From: Neoscytalidium dimidiatum | Lineage: Eukaryota; Ascomycota; Dothideomycetes; Botryosphaeriales; Botryosphaeriaceae | Assembly (NCBI GenBank): GCA_037367355.1 | Contig: CM074702.1 | Coordinates: 2,356,001 to 2,420,000 of the forward strand | Reading direction: 5' to 3' | DNA length: 64,000 bases | Shown here: positions 23,265-37,478 of the stretch, piece after piece | How the letters are laid out: every line of letters begins with the position of its first letter | Numbering within the stretch: the first letter of the stretch is position 1 | Made by a program: the position numbers and the translations under genes | Notes under the pieces: model-generated | The model's database searches: none | What the model saw: only the letters and a program-made list of their open reading frames with translations | What the model was told of the DNA's origin: nothing

Positions 23265-25042
23265 TTAATGCAGTGAGCGGACCTGGGTGTCTGCCAGTGG
23301 GGAAGCGTAAGTGTTGAGGTGTGTGGGGAAGGGTCTGGAGGGCTCACGGGGACCCAGCCAAGTGAGGTTCTGTAGGAAGAACATTGGCTAAAATGTCAGC
23401 ATTGTTTGTTGGTGCACACTATTGTACGCGTGGAGTCCCCTCCCTCCACAGAAAAGGTGGAAGAAAATGCCTCAAAGTTGGACTGTCCGCTGCATGCCCG
23501 TGCGTACCGGGCCGCGTGAGAGACAAAGCCTGTGAGCGTAGTCTGATCAATGCTTCGGAAGGCCGGTAGGGCTGAAGACATCAGACCTTACACAGCTTGC
23601 GCAGTTTGTTGGTCATGCCAATCGTACAGATAATCTGGCAAGTGAGGATGAGTTCTGAGAGTGTCTAAACACAGGAGATGTCAGGCCGCCAAAGGCAAGA
23701 TTGCGTGCACGAATAGGAACCCGCCCGAACATGCCGGACCAGGACATGTCGTTGAAGCCAGATAAGTGATTTTGGACGGTGCTCCGATGACAGCAAGCGT
23801 GCCAAGCACCGAAAAGTAGGTGTGATGGAAGTGTTGTCAGTGCATGAGCCGAGAAACGGGAGCTGCGATAGCATGCAGAAGAGGCCGAGGACTGTTTCAT
23901 GTGGATTGAATGGCGGCAGCTGTGGAGATCGAAGGTTCTCTATCGTGATCGATAAGGCACAAAAGTGGATGGAAAAGGTTTCAGCAGCTGTGCAACCCGA
24001 ACGTGAGCTTGCTCTCACCTCACGGCTGCAGTCTCAGTCGGCGTCGTGGCGTCCGGAACTGCGGCAAGATGCAGATGCTCCTACGCCGCGATTGCAAACC
24101 CGAGCGGAGCCGCGAGCAAGGGAGGCAGGAACATGACAGCGTGTTTGCTGATCTCGAAGGCCCAGTCTCGGAGGGACCGCCCGATGACGCCAGGTCGTAT
24201 CTCCAGTATATCTCCGACGGGTCGACAAAGTGGCAGGTCTGGCGCAGGTTTCGGACGGCCTAACGCAGGCAGCTTGGACCGCAAGCAAAATTTTCGCAGC
24301 GGCAGCGGAGCTGGTGTTTGAGAGGTGCAGTAACGGCGATGCAAGACGGTGTGGGCGGGTTGTCGATTGTTTCATAACGGGAAATGCGAGCCCTAACGAC
24401 ACGTGAGATCAACTTCTAGAAGTTTGCAGCCTGCTTCCAGCTCCGCGCTGTCCCCGTTCCTGAGGGATCTGGCACTGCTTTCGGCAATTGCTCGTCGAGG
24501 AGCGCTGGCGGGTCTCCCGGTTGATGGACGTGATGACGGCGCGCATTCGCTCGCTTACGAGGCGGCTGCAACCAGAAGCAGATCGCTCGCCATCTCTGCC
24601 CAGCGGCCTGTCTCCAACATCCACCTCTTCAGCCGCCCTCATTCGCTGCCCGTCCCCCCGCTCGTCAGCAGCAGCGTCTTGGTGTGCTTGTCGGCTAGGC
24701 CGTCTCCAGCCAGCGGGGGTTCGGATGCTCAATTGACCGGTGCGGGCCTGTACGTATCGCCGTCTGTTTGGTCCATTTCCCTTCACCGCTTCTCCACGGC
24801 CGTGATGGGGCTACCACACAAGCGCCTGATTCAGGCCTCGTTCGGCCGCCACTCGCTGTGCCTGCGGCTCCCGCCTCCTACGGCACGACCCTTTGCACCG
24901 TCCGCAGCCCGAAGATAAACCACTCCAGCTGTTGTGCACCATATTATCGATGCTCTTCCGCTAGCGAACTTGCACCTTAGCCTTGTGCACTTTCTGCTGA
25001 GGCCTGCCGCTTTCCGCGCCACGCTCCCCCAGCAACGCGAGA
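23265..25042. other. Intergenic, no gene seen
   Basis: About 1.8 kb before the CorA-like gene. A 171-residue plus-strand frame at 24403-24918 is Ser/Pro/Arg-rich and featureless. It looks like a by-product of GC-rich promoter or leader sequence rather than a gene. Nothing else is supported. Confidence 0.5.
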
Positions 25043-27780
25043 ATGAGCACCGAGGACCTCATCCGCCAGCTTGAGGAGCAGCGGGCTGCCTTCCTGGCCT
25101 TGGAGCAGCGCGTCCACACTGCCCTCCGTCAGCAGGAAGCAGCAAGAGCCCAGGATGACAACAGCCCGTCCTCACCCACCTTCAGTGATGGAATCGGCCG
25201 TCAGTCCACCATCTCTTTTGCCGAGCCGAGCCGCAAGTCGACCGGCATAGCGTCGATTCTGCAGAGCTCGGCCATTTCCGTGGACAGCGACGACGAGGAT
25301 GACGAGACGTATTATGTGGGTGGTCTTTAACTTTCTCTTTCTATAGGCCCGGCGCTCGGACCACCTGGAGTTGCTGCGCCTTCTTCTGGGAACTGGATCA
25401 ACCTCACTTGCTCCGCTTTGCTCGCTTTGCTAACCCTTTGCATCTCAAAGGTACGAACACCCTTGCCAAAGAAGTCGTTAGCCGAAGACGATCTGCGCGC
25501 CCACTTGAGGACCTTCGAATGGGAGTCGTGCGGCCAAACTATCCTTGAAGAGATAGTCCATGACGGCCAATTACTGCAACCCTACCTCTTTCCTAACGCC
25601 AGCGATGAAGAAAAATCACATGTCTCCAGCTACCAGGTGTTCGACGTCGGCACCGATGGCTCGCCCTTGAGCATTGACATTGAAGTCGAAGAGGAGGAAG
25701 TAACGCAGTCAAAGGTCGCTTCATTTTGGAATGTAATCAAGGTATGAGGCTGTTTTCGATTTACCAGCGAATATTGCAATCCGGAGGAAATGAATGTGTT
25801 CTTGCGGATCAGCAGGCGGGTACTTGAGGATTCCGATATGACGGCTGGTGTTGGATTTAAACATTCTTCGGATGAGTCGGCACATCATCCTGACCATGCA
25901 CTTGGCATGATGAATGTTTCAAGTCCCCAGTATTACCCCTGTCTGGAGGCTTTCTCGGCTACTTTGCCGTCCTTACCGGGCTTTGTTCAAAGCTTCTCTA
26001 CTTGGACAGTCCAATAATGTGCTTTACAGGACGTCAATGTGGAACCCGACCACCGACCTGCGGTGGGCCGAATACTGTAGGCTTTTCCGTACCATCGCAC
26101 TGAACTGAGGCTGATCCCTGTTAGCATCGCCCAAGAACCCGCCCCTGTCGCTTTCGCTGCTTTGCACTACGCCATGAACGAGCACTTCGATATGAACGAA
26201 ATCTTTCAGCACTTGGTCAATTCCGAACACTCATCGGTACAAAGCCTCTTCACCGCGTCTTCTTCCGTGCTTGATGCCTACGCGCGCTCTCTACTAACCC
26301 CGGTGTCAAAGGCTACACCTCACAGGCCCTTTTCAGAAGATACCCGGCACCAACGAACATTCACCTTCAGTTTTGAGTATTACACCGTCATCGGCGAGGA
26401 CCGCCAACCAATGCATTGGCAAAGTCATGACAAGCGCCTTTCCGCATCAAGCAGTCACCTTCCCCTCACACGTTGCAGTTCGGTAGTTTCGCTGGCCTTA
26501 CTCGGAGATCCAATCAAGAAAGTTCGCAACACCTCCCGGCGGAAAAATGTCAAAGTCAAGCAGGGCCTGGTATACGATCCATTCTCACCGTGGCTAGTGC
26601 TCAACATCCAGGCATATCCTGACTGGCTCGGGAGTGCCGATGCTCACGACTCTAGCAAACACTACGTGAATGGCCCCGAGGCGTTTCTGGCGACTGTCCT
26701 GGCGGAATTTCGGGACGCGCGAAAACGGTACGAGGAAATTTACAAGCAGATCACCAAAATGATCACGCCTCCTCCAGACTTCATTTTCGATGAGGACCAA
26801 CGCGACAAGCGCCTGTTCGAAGATGCCAACTTCACCTACACCAGAGGATACTTTTGGGCACATCAAACGCTTGGATCTATCAACGACAGCATCAAAGCAA
26901 TGATTGATGCGTACGAGGATACGTTTACTGAAGAGGTTTGGGAAGGCAAGCACAAGAGCATCTGGCCACTGCTGGATGAATCGCTCCCTCGCAACGATCA
27001 CTTTCGGAGAAAGCTCTATCTCCTGCGGAAGGAGTTTGAGCGCGAGATCAAGCACCTGGAAGAACAGATCAAGGAGAATAACGACCGCCGGCTTGAAATA
27101 AGAGACCTACGTGACCAATTATTCAGCGGCACTTCAGTTTTGGAGTCACGGAAGTCAGTCGAGCTTTCAGAGATTACTATTCTACAAGGTCACAACGTCA
27201 AGCTTCTGACGCTTATCAACATTTTCTTCATGGTACGTATTTGCAACATCGAGCGGCCCATGGATGGAAAGACCGATGACTGACGGAAAATCAGCCTCTG
27301 ACATTCGTAACAAGCGTCTTTGGAATGACGAACATGCCAACGGAGCACAGTTTCTGGGAGTTTGGCACGGTTTTGGTCACCGTTTGCGTGCCGTTCTTCC
27401 TCTTGATCGGCTCTCTCAACACGACAAAAGGCTACGAGTTTTGGAAAGCTCGGTGTAAAGAGGTGATGAAGTCGTGCCTATGGTTTTTAGCATTCATATC
27501 CGGCTTAGGTCGCTTAGCCCCGAAATCAGGCCAGCCGAAGAAGGGCAAGGGACGGGAAGGCGAGGAAGAGAAGTCATATTCGCGCCGACAAAGCTGTTCC
27601 TCGGACGTCAGGCGGCCACAGCGCTCACCGACAATCATTGATATGAGTAAGGATGATTCGACGGAAGGATCGGAGGATGGTAGGAGAGGCAAGCAGAGGT
27701 GGTTTGACCCCAGCTTCCTGAAAAGGATATCGCGAAGGAATGAGAAAGATGAGAGTCGGACACAGATGCAAGAAGTTTAG
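25043..27780 (+). CDS. CorA-like Mg2+ transporter family protein
   Basis: Exons 25043-25315, 25451-25741, 26030-26076, 26125-27232 and 27295-27780; 734 residues. A long N-terminal cytosolic region includes FEYYTVIGEDRQPMHWQ and a charged coiled coil (FEREIKHLEEQIKEN). It leads into two C-terminal membrane segments (around NVKLLTLINIFFMPLTFVTSVF and FGTVLVTVCVPFFLLIG), then a basic/acidic tail. This is the layout of fungal CorA/Mrs2/Alr-related proteins, pentameric divalent-cation channels. The signature loop after the first TM is G583-M-T-N instead of the usual GMN. The 47-nt third exon is needed to give the conserved VNVEPDHRPAVGRIL|IAQEP stretch. Intron 2 is long (288 nt). The subgroup in filamentous fungi is large, and transport has seldom been tested. 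Confidence 0.88.
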
Positions 27781-29712
27781 CTGTTGTCGAATGAACCAAA
27801 AAAAAAAAAAAAAAAAGAGATCACGGCACCCACAGAGTGCTCCCGTCACGACAGCATACTAAGGTGACAGCTGACCTGAAAATCCCTCAGTGCTGGAAAT
27901 GGTCAAACGTCCATTGCCCGCCACTTGAAGCCTTCGGTCAATGTGGGTATCACTTCGCAAGATGGTTGCATGCTCGGTCCGTGATGCTGCAATTCTGAGC
28001 AAGAGGGTAGAACCGGATTCCGGGACTGACGTTAGCCAATATGGTTTTAGCTCTGCAGCCCTAGCAGCTGCGGCTGTTGTGAGTGGTCTTATGTCGGGAG
28101 AGGCTTTTCGGCTCCACAATCGTGGCTTCAGGCGATGACCGTGCGGCGTAGGTAATTTGGCGAATTCTGCGCATGAGCTTGCCCGAACTACATAACGCTC
28201 GCCGGGACGACTAACGCAAATGCTTTTAGTTTGCCGGAAGAATTATGCTTGCTGCGCTACGGACTTCGTTCAGGTCACGGTGTAGCCCCGGTGTTTCGGG
28301 CATCACTATAGCTGCGCCCCTCTCGTGGTCAACGTCGAGAGCTGTTGGCCAAGTCCGGAAGCGGCCGCTAGTCCCGCAGGTACACACAAGCCGGCTGACA
28401 TGTTTATATCTTATCTGCGTGGTGCCTTGCGTCGTTTGATGCATGTCCAGCATATGGGCTGGCTGACAGGGGGGCGGCTGGGGTGTGTATTGGCTGAAGA
28501 CGGCAGCCATTTTCTTCCAGAAGCTGTCATGCAGAATCAGAGATTGCGGCACCTGTGGACGCACTGCCATCAGCCCACATGTTTTTGGACCCAAGGCGAC
28601 AAAGCCATTGAGCACAGACAGTGCAGACACGCCGAATCTAGACGGACAATCGTCAGCCGGAGACGCCGCGTCGTGGTGTTACCGACCGAAGGACATGATA
28701 TATTTTCTGTTTCTATAAACAAAATCGCGCAGCTGGCCCTGGTCACTCTCCCTATATGGACAGGCCTACATGGCGATGTGATTGGAGGGTGTGGCTCCAG
28801 TAGCGCGTGCAGGCCTCGGCGCAGACATGTGCAAATCAGCAGGCCGTCTTCCCCGGCTGTTGGCGGAGATGAAATGACAAGAGGTGCGGGAGCCAGTCAG
28901 CGGCGGAGAGCGGCGAGACCAAGCAATCCCATCTCGCCATGGTCATGACCGGACTACGAGTGCCCGCAGCCAGCGCAATAATTGTCGGCCGGTATGCAAG
29001 GCACCTTAGCCTACCCCGCGTGCCCGCATGATGCGTTCCGCCTGCTTCCACCATTTCCATAACCAAGCTTCCCAACCGTCATAAGCCTCGACGCTCGCCA
29101 TCCGTCCCCCGTTCCGACATTCGCCCAATCACATCTCCCGGCTGCACAACATCCCCCGGCTTAGCATTGTTCGCTTCGCCATGCTTCCCGCTCATGCTTG
29201 CATTTCAGCAGCCTCACAGCTCCTTCCTGTCCCCGGATTCTTCTCTCTCTTTGGCCGGCCGGGCTCACGCCTCCCTCTAGCGTCCGCCATTCCCCACACT
29301 TTCGCACCTTCCATCTCCAGCCCCTCGCTCCGACGCGCCTTCGGCCCAGTCGAACCGAGCGGGCTGCTTTTTCAACACCACCACAGCTGACCATGACCGG
29401 AACCCAGACCAGATTTCCCTCTCTGGCTAGAATGCGTCCGAACTCCAGCCCGTCCGGAGACCTGCACGCTTGGGCCACCGCCATGTCGTGGTCAATCGCT
29501 AGGACCGGTCCGCCTCGTGGATCCCAGAACACTAAATACGGCATTTGGTCTCCAGAGCCCTTCTTGGTTGTCGTGACTCGCAGGGTCAATATAAAAAGGG
29601 GGTAGCCGTCCACGTCCCTCCGGAGTCCTTCGAAGAGGCAGCAGCGCAACATCGCATCGCCTTTGCTTTTTCTTCTCTTGGTTCTGGCCGTCGGGCTTGA
29701 CTGTGCCTTACG
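27781..29712. other. Intergenic; glucoamylase upstream region
   Basis: About 1.9 kb. It starts with the 3' flank of the CorA-like gene, including a 19-A run at 27798-27816. The right part is the glucoamylase promoter. Two CCCCGG hexamers at 29154-29159 and 29231-29236 fit the CreA carbon-repression consensus (reverse of SYGGRG), but such short matches are common by chance. No gene is supported. Confidence 0.5.
29590..29597 (+). promoter_or_regulatory. TATA box of the glucoamylase gene
   Basis: TATAAAAA lies 123 bp upstream of the start codon at 29713, a usual spacing for a strongly expressed, regulated fungal secreted-enzyme gene. Confidence 0.65.
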
Positions 29713-32154
<2,442 letters not shown>

Positions 32155-32725
32155 ACAAGGAGTTGGGAGATTGGACAAGTATCTGCGTGGGCGAGGGGAA
32201 AGAGGCTAGGCTGATGCTCCTCTCTTCTAAGTGATTCGTTCTTGGATGTGTGATTGCTTTTCATAAGCTAAGACTTTTACGGGATGTAAATAAAAAGAAG
32301 AAGATGATGAAATGGTGGTTGATTTGATATACCTGCTTGCTCTTGAAAACTCGCTTCCCGTTCCCCGATTATCGATGTACATTTCCCTTGCTCTTTCGTT
32401 TTCTTCGAAGTGTTCTCGACCTGAGATCCGCGCCCGGCCGGCTATATTCCAGCCCAACAATGCGGGGTTTACCTGAGAATAGAGGACCGTGTCCGAGATT
32501 CCAAGAAAGAGAGATCTGAATAATTTTTCTTTCGTTCGGGGGGGTATATGCCGCTCCTTATCCCTAAAGCCATTATTTTAAAAAACAAAAAAACAAAAAA
32601 AAAAAGACGCCTGAGCATATGCATGCAACGCTATCTTCATCCTGAGCCAAAACACACATCGCGCCATCACCGAATCTCTCCCTCGCATTCCCATCCACCC
32701 CTGGAAGAGAGCTGGGTCGCTCGCG
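32155..32725. other. Convergent intergenic gap
   Basis: 571 bp between the glucoamylase (+) and Mediator subunit 7 (-) stop codons, so it holds both 3' ends. It contains A-rich runs at about 32579-32604 and no gene. Confidence 0.55.
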
Positions 32726-33701
32726 TCACTCCGCCAACAACTCCTCATCCAACGCCCTCATCACGGCCCGCTGCTCGCTCCTCCTTCTCCTCTCCTTCGC
32801 CTCTTCTTCCTCCTCTTCTTCTTCCTCCTCCCCCTCCGCCTCCTCCTTCTCCTTCTCCACCGCTCCCACCTCCTCCCGGGCCAACGCGCCCAGCACGTCC
32901 TCGATCCTCCCGCGCATGCGGCGCACGCCGTCGACCTCGTCGCGGCAGCGGCGCACGGCGTCCTCCATCATGGCGATCAGGCTGGCGCGGGCCTGGTGCG
33001 GGCGGTACTCGTTGATCAGGTGGTGGGCGTTGAAGAGCAGCGTCTGCATGTGCTCGTACTTGTCCTGCCAGGCGTGGGGGCGGACGGCCAGCACGCCGAG
33101 CAGCTCGAGGTAGTTGAGCAGCAGGGACTGCGTCATCCTCTTGATGTAGGTCGCGCGGTCGAGGGTCCATCGGTTGGAGGAGGGCGAGGGAGAGGAAGAA
33201 GAGGTGGTGGTGGTGGTGGTGGTGGTGGTGGATTGTTGCTGCGGGGTGGGCGAGGAGGGCGGCGATGGGTAGAGCTGCTCGACGTCCATGGCGCGGAGGG
33301 AGAGGAGGGGCGCGTTGATCTGTGGGGTGGTCCGGTGTGGGTCAGCGATTCGTGGTCAGATTTTTGTTTGTTCGTTTGTTCGTTTTTTCAAAGCGTCCGG
33401 ATAGATCGGGAGGTGAGGGTGTGAGAAGGGGACTTACGTCGTACTGATCACCGAAAACACGGTATCGACCGTTCGCAGGCGGCGCTGGCGGCTGCAGATA
33501 GCGCAGCTCCGGCGGTAGGTCTGGGATCGGCGGCGCGCTGGTGCCATTGCTGCCGTTGTTTTGCTCTGAGGAGGAGCCGGCTTTAGCGGCGTCCTGGAGT
33601 TCCTTGAAGCGCGCGAGATTGTCCGGCGTGAAGTGCTTCCAGAAGGGCGGCGGCGCGGGGTAGGTTGCGCTGAAGTTGCTGTCCGGGTTGTCGTCGGCCA
33701 T
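32726..33701 (-). CDS. MED7: Mediator complex subunit 7
   Basis: Minus-strand exons 33701-33438 and 33319-32726; 285 residues. Mediator bridges activators and RNA polymerase II; Med7 belongs to the middle module and pairs with Med21 and Med31. The N-terminus has the Med7 pattern YPAPPPFWKHFTPDN, followed by PPELRYLQPPAPP and YRVFGDQYD, then after splicing INAPLLSL. The C-terminal half is helical (SLLLNYLELLGVLAVRP, QDKYEHMQTLLFNAHHLINEYRPHQAR) and is the part that pairs with Med21. An insert of serines and nine consecutive threonines sits between the two conserved halves, coded by an ACC triplet run. A run of about 14 glutamates lies near the C-terminus; both runs are family-atypical extras. 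The start has no upstream in-frame competitor of note. Confidence 0.93.
33205..33232. repeat. (GGT)n / (ACC)n triplet run in MED7
   Basis: About nine tandem GGT triplets on the plus strand. In the coding strand they give consecutive threonines in the linker of Med7. Confidence 0.8.
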
Positions 33702-34589
33702 CGTGTCGCCGATTTGCCGCGATGGCGCGGGCCAATGGCCTAGGAGACCAGTGCGAGGATGACGTGCGCTCTGGTGGGGAGCTAGGCGACGCGAGGACGT
33801 GAGATGTTGTGGTGGAGGGTAGGTCTCGAAGTAGTGTTGCTAAGGTTCACGGTGAAGTCGAAAGTGAGGTTCGCGGATCAGTGACCGAGCTGGAGGAGCT
33901 TGGACCATGCAGCGCCGGCTCTTCTACTGTCGGTTTGGTCACATCTTTAGCCACCTCATCTCCGTTCTACCGGATATTTGCGTAACGGAGCACAGATGTC
34001 AATACTGCGCTGGGCAACCGATATACCTTCTGGACCTGCGTGCCACAAAGCTATCCTATTTGTTTACATGGAAATATGCAGACAGAACTAAAGACGGCAG
34101 CCGTTTAGCTTTGAGCAGACGGGATGGTGTGAAGAACATCGCAGCCCAACCTTGTGGACCGGTTTAATTAATTACAATTAAATATATACATGTTGAACAA
34201 TAGGTGTGGATGGACCTGTATTACGCCCCTGTCTACGTGGTTCCGTAAAGTCACACCCTGTGACTGCAATGCATTCCGATCGTTGCTTTCATAGCTGATG
34301 CTTAAATTCCATGCGCCTCAAATGCAATCTTGAAGACGAATGTAAAAGCGCCTCTTCAAGCCGTTTGGGTAGATTCTTCCAAATATGATGTTGGATACAG
34401 GCTGATAAAGCCTTCACCGGAGAGGTGTTGGTGGTTTGACGCTGCCATTTCAGGCGGCGCTGCTGCGTTTCGGTGTGGCCTGTATGGAACCGCCTGTCAT
34501 TGCGAAATGCGCCTCGCTTCGTGACGGCCAGGGCTCCAAGATGACTCGGATCGATGTTGTGGGGCGAAAAGTGGGTGCATTTCCTTGCT
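33702..34589. other. Intergenic, MED7 upstream region
   Basis: About 0.9 kb between the MED7 start and the end of the TPT-family gene, both on the minus strand. The segment 34150-34205 is strongly AT-rich. No gene supported. Confidence 0.5.
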
Positions 34590-35793
34590 CTATTTCCGTT
34601 TAAGATGAGAATAAAGCCAGCCCCCTCCGATGGCAAGGGCGACTCCAAAAGCTTCCTGTGACGTAGGTACTCTGCCTTCAGCGTACCATCCGCCGGAGAG
34701 GATAAGAATGGTCTTGAGGTTTCCGACAACGTTGAACTGGAAGGGTCAGATTATTCGGCCAAGGAGGCGAATGCAATGGCAGACTTACTGTCAGAGCCGA
34801 CGTGCGGCTGATAATGAGAAATTGGGACAGGTTCAGGACACTCGCGGTTACACCAGAGCCCAGCAAAGACCAATAGACTTCGGAGGGTATCGTGCCTACG
34901 TGTCTGTTAGCGGACTGTGGTGATAATCTGAGAGGTGCTGTCTTACTGAAATCGGGGAGCTTGTCAAAAACGGGGACAAAGAATATCAACAGGAAGGCGG
35001 AGATGGGTGCTTGATTCATTAGGAGCTGTTGGGCAGAAACGTCCAAGTCTTCGATCTTCTTCCCAATCCAGATTTGGTAGAATGCGGTGACGGTGACAGC
35101 CATGGCTGAAATGATGGCGCCGAAAGGATTGCTCTGCGCGGAATTGGAATTCGTAAGACTGACACCAGCACAGATGCAGCCGATAGCCAGCGCCTTGTAG
35201 AGGGAGATGGGAGTCCTGAACATGACGAAGGTGATTAAAACGACAACGGGCGTGGTCATGACCTTGGCGAGTTGATAGAATCCGATGGAGTTGTAGGTCA
35301 GGGACAAATTCCCCAAAATCACGTACGCGGTGAACATTCCGCATATGGGCAATACGTCCCAAAGCGGCAAGCGAACGGGCTTGAACGCTCGGAACGGCGG
35401 TCGCGTGGAGACCCAGAGAACGATGGCGGTACAAGCAAAGTGCCAGATGGTGAAAATGACCTGGGCGTCATGCATCTGAGGGTCTGAGAATATTCTGTCA
35501 TCACAGTCAGGACTCGACCAGATCCGAGTGAAGTTTCTCCGGGCTGACCTCTTGCTCAAAAACACCATCGCGACGGTCGCGCAGGTATTCAGCAGAATAC
35601 ACAGAGCAGTCACCATCGAGTCCTTGGTGGTGGGCGGTGAGACAAAGCGGTCGGGTCTCCATAGCGGCAGCGTCTTCTCGTCGTCGACCGGCGACACGGC
35701 AGGGCTGGCATCATCGCGCAAGGGCACCTTCTCCTCGTCTATCATGGCTGTCAGATGGACGACTGGCTCCCGGAGAGAGGAAAACAAACCCAT
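34590..35793 (-). CDS. Triose-phosphate/nucleotide-sugar transporter family protein (SLC35E-like)
   Basis: Minus-strand exons 35793-34947, 34895-34789 and 34736-34590; 366 residues with about ten hydrophobic segments in a drug/metabolite-transporter (TPT/EamA) fold. Recognisable pieces are FTIWHFACTAIVLW, NLSLTYNSIGFYQLAKVMTTPVV, the GVSLTNSNSAQ stretch and the C-terminal FNVVGNLKTILILSGGW. The last is diagnostic of the TPT domain. Relatives are Golgi or ER antiporters exchanging nucleotide sugars or phosphorylated sugars; the substrate cannot be inferred here. It ends in HLKRK, a dibasic-type tail that could act in ER/Golgi retrieval. The first ATG of the frame was chosen; an internal Met 16 residues later is possible. 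Confidence 0.9.
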
Positions 35794-37478
35794 TTTAAGG
35801 TTGGCAGCAGGCAAAATTCCAGCCAATGGGCGCAGAGCGGAAGGAAACGGGCGCCACAGCTCCTTTTCGGAGGAGGTGGAGAGCGCAACAGGTCGGCTTG
35901 GTGGCGCCGCGGCGAGGCTGACCCATGCGAGTGTCCGTAGAGGGGCTCACGGGCAGGTGGACATTACAGAAGGCGGGTGGGCGTGGCTGAAAGGCGCATG
36001 GGAGCTTGAAGGGCAGCTCGGCGGCGTCTTAAAGGGCCGGCGGATTTGCGATGGAGTGGCTGAAAAAGCGCGCTTGGCCCCCTTATAATCGGCGCAGAGT
36101 TTCGCGCTCGGAGCTTGGCTCTGATGGGCTGCCGGGAGCCGGGGAAGGCTTCAGCGGCGGCTCTGTGGGCAGCAGGCTCGCGGCTCACGGGTCATCATGC
36201 ACGGCCAGACTGCTAGGACCGTGCAGCGCAGCCTCTCCCGCGCTTGACCCGCTGCTTGCGTCCGAGAAAAAGCGGGCTCAAGTCGCGGGTTTTGCAGCAG
36301 GCGACACGCTGGCGGCTCTCTGCCTCGCTCCCAGGCTGGCGTTTGCGAGTTACGAAACACTGGCGGTGAGTGCGGCCGCAATGGGGCGGAGCAGTTGGGG
36401 TCGAGCAAGCCACGAGCTCACAGGCGCTCACGGGCTCACGGATTGCCAGGCTGCTGCGGCCCTCAAGCTTGGCCCCCTTCCTACCAACACACCGCGCGCG
36501 CGTGTCGCACAGCCCGGGGACCCAGCAGCAACCGCGCCGGCACGCGCCAAGAGCAACTCGAGGCCCGGAACATCGTTGATGCGGGCGGAAAAGGAGGGTG
36601 CCAGGTGTGGGCGCCGCGCCTTGCCCGATCAACTCCAATAATCTCCACCGCGACCGCGCCGTGTGTTGTCCGCCAGCCGTCGCCTGCCGTCCGCCCCATG
36701 GCCGTATTCGTACGCCGGGTGTACCTGACTAGCCCTGCGCCCGGCTTTGACCGGGTCCCGGGGCGTCGCTAGCGGACATTGCGTCCCGTTAAGCTCTCGG
36801 ATCGCAAAGCCTTCCCTCTCTGTCATGCGGGGTGAGCGGCGATCCAATGACGTTCTGTGCTGAGCCTGCGAGCCCAGCGCTGAGAGCCCCTCTGCTCCTC
36901 CTCCTCCTCCTCCTCCTCCTCCTCCTCCTCCTCCTCCTCCACCACCCCTCAGCCTTCGCTTGCACCTGCCCGGCCCCGCCCCGAATCCACTTTGGCCTCA
37001 GCACCCTCGGCGCCGAGCAGGTCAGACGTGATCGCTTTCTCAAGCCAACGCGAAATTATTCAAACCGTCCAGGAGTTCCGGGCGGACCACTCGCCTGTGG
37101 GTTCCGTCACAGAAGCCGCCAGCACTGGACAGCCCCAGCGCTAGAAGATGGGTCTGCAAATGCATGCAACGTAGATGGCCGTACGCCGCAGAGCTACCTT
37201 CGGGGGCCGGAACCCGCTGTGAACCCATCATGATCACCATCATCGTCGTCAAACTTCAGTCATCAATGAATCGATTTACATCATCATCAAATTTAACCCG
37301 TCTGTCGTTAATCCCATCAATTTCTCCCCCTCTTCTCCATTACTTGCGCCTACGACTCTCCCCTTTCCTCGACCGTGCGTCCAAGGACGATCTTTCTTTT
37401 CTGCGAGGGGAAAGTAGGCAGAATCCAAGTTCTTCCTTCTCATCTCCCTCTCCTCTCGTTTTGAATGTTTACGTTCCA
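35794..37478. other. Intergenic, GC-rich, with CTC microsatellite
   Basis: About 1.7 kb upstream of the TPT-family gene and downstream of the first RTA1-like gene. Many overlapping frames in all phases reflect high GC content, not genes. A CTC/TCC triplet run lies at 36895-36940. Confidence 0.5.
36895..36940. repeat. (CTC)n microsatellite
   Basis: 46 bp of perfect CTC triplets, about 15 copies, in non-coding DNA. A pyrimidine-pure strand of this kind can form triplex DNA and is prone to length change. Confidence 0.9.

Noticed and set aside
24403..24918. 171-residue plus-strand frame upstream of the CorA-like gene
   Set aside because: Ser/Pro/Arg-rich composition with overlapping frames in other phases, no domain.
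36895..36940. Leu-rich or Arg-rich peptides coded by the CTC run
   Set aside because: Simple microsatellite; the surrounding frames have no coding features.
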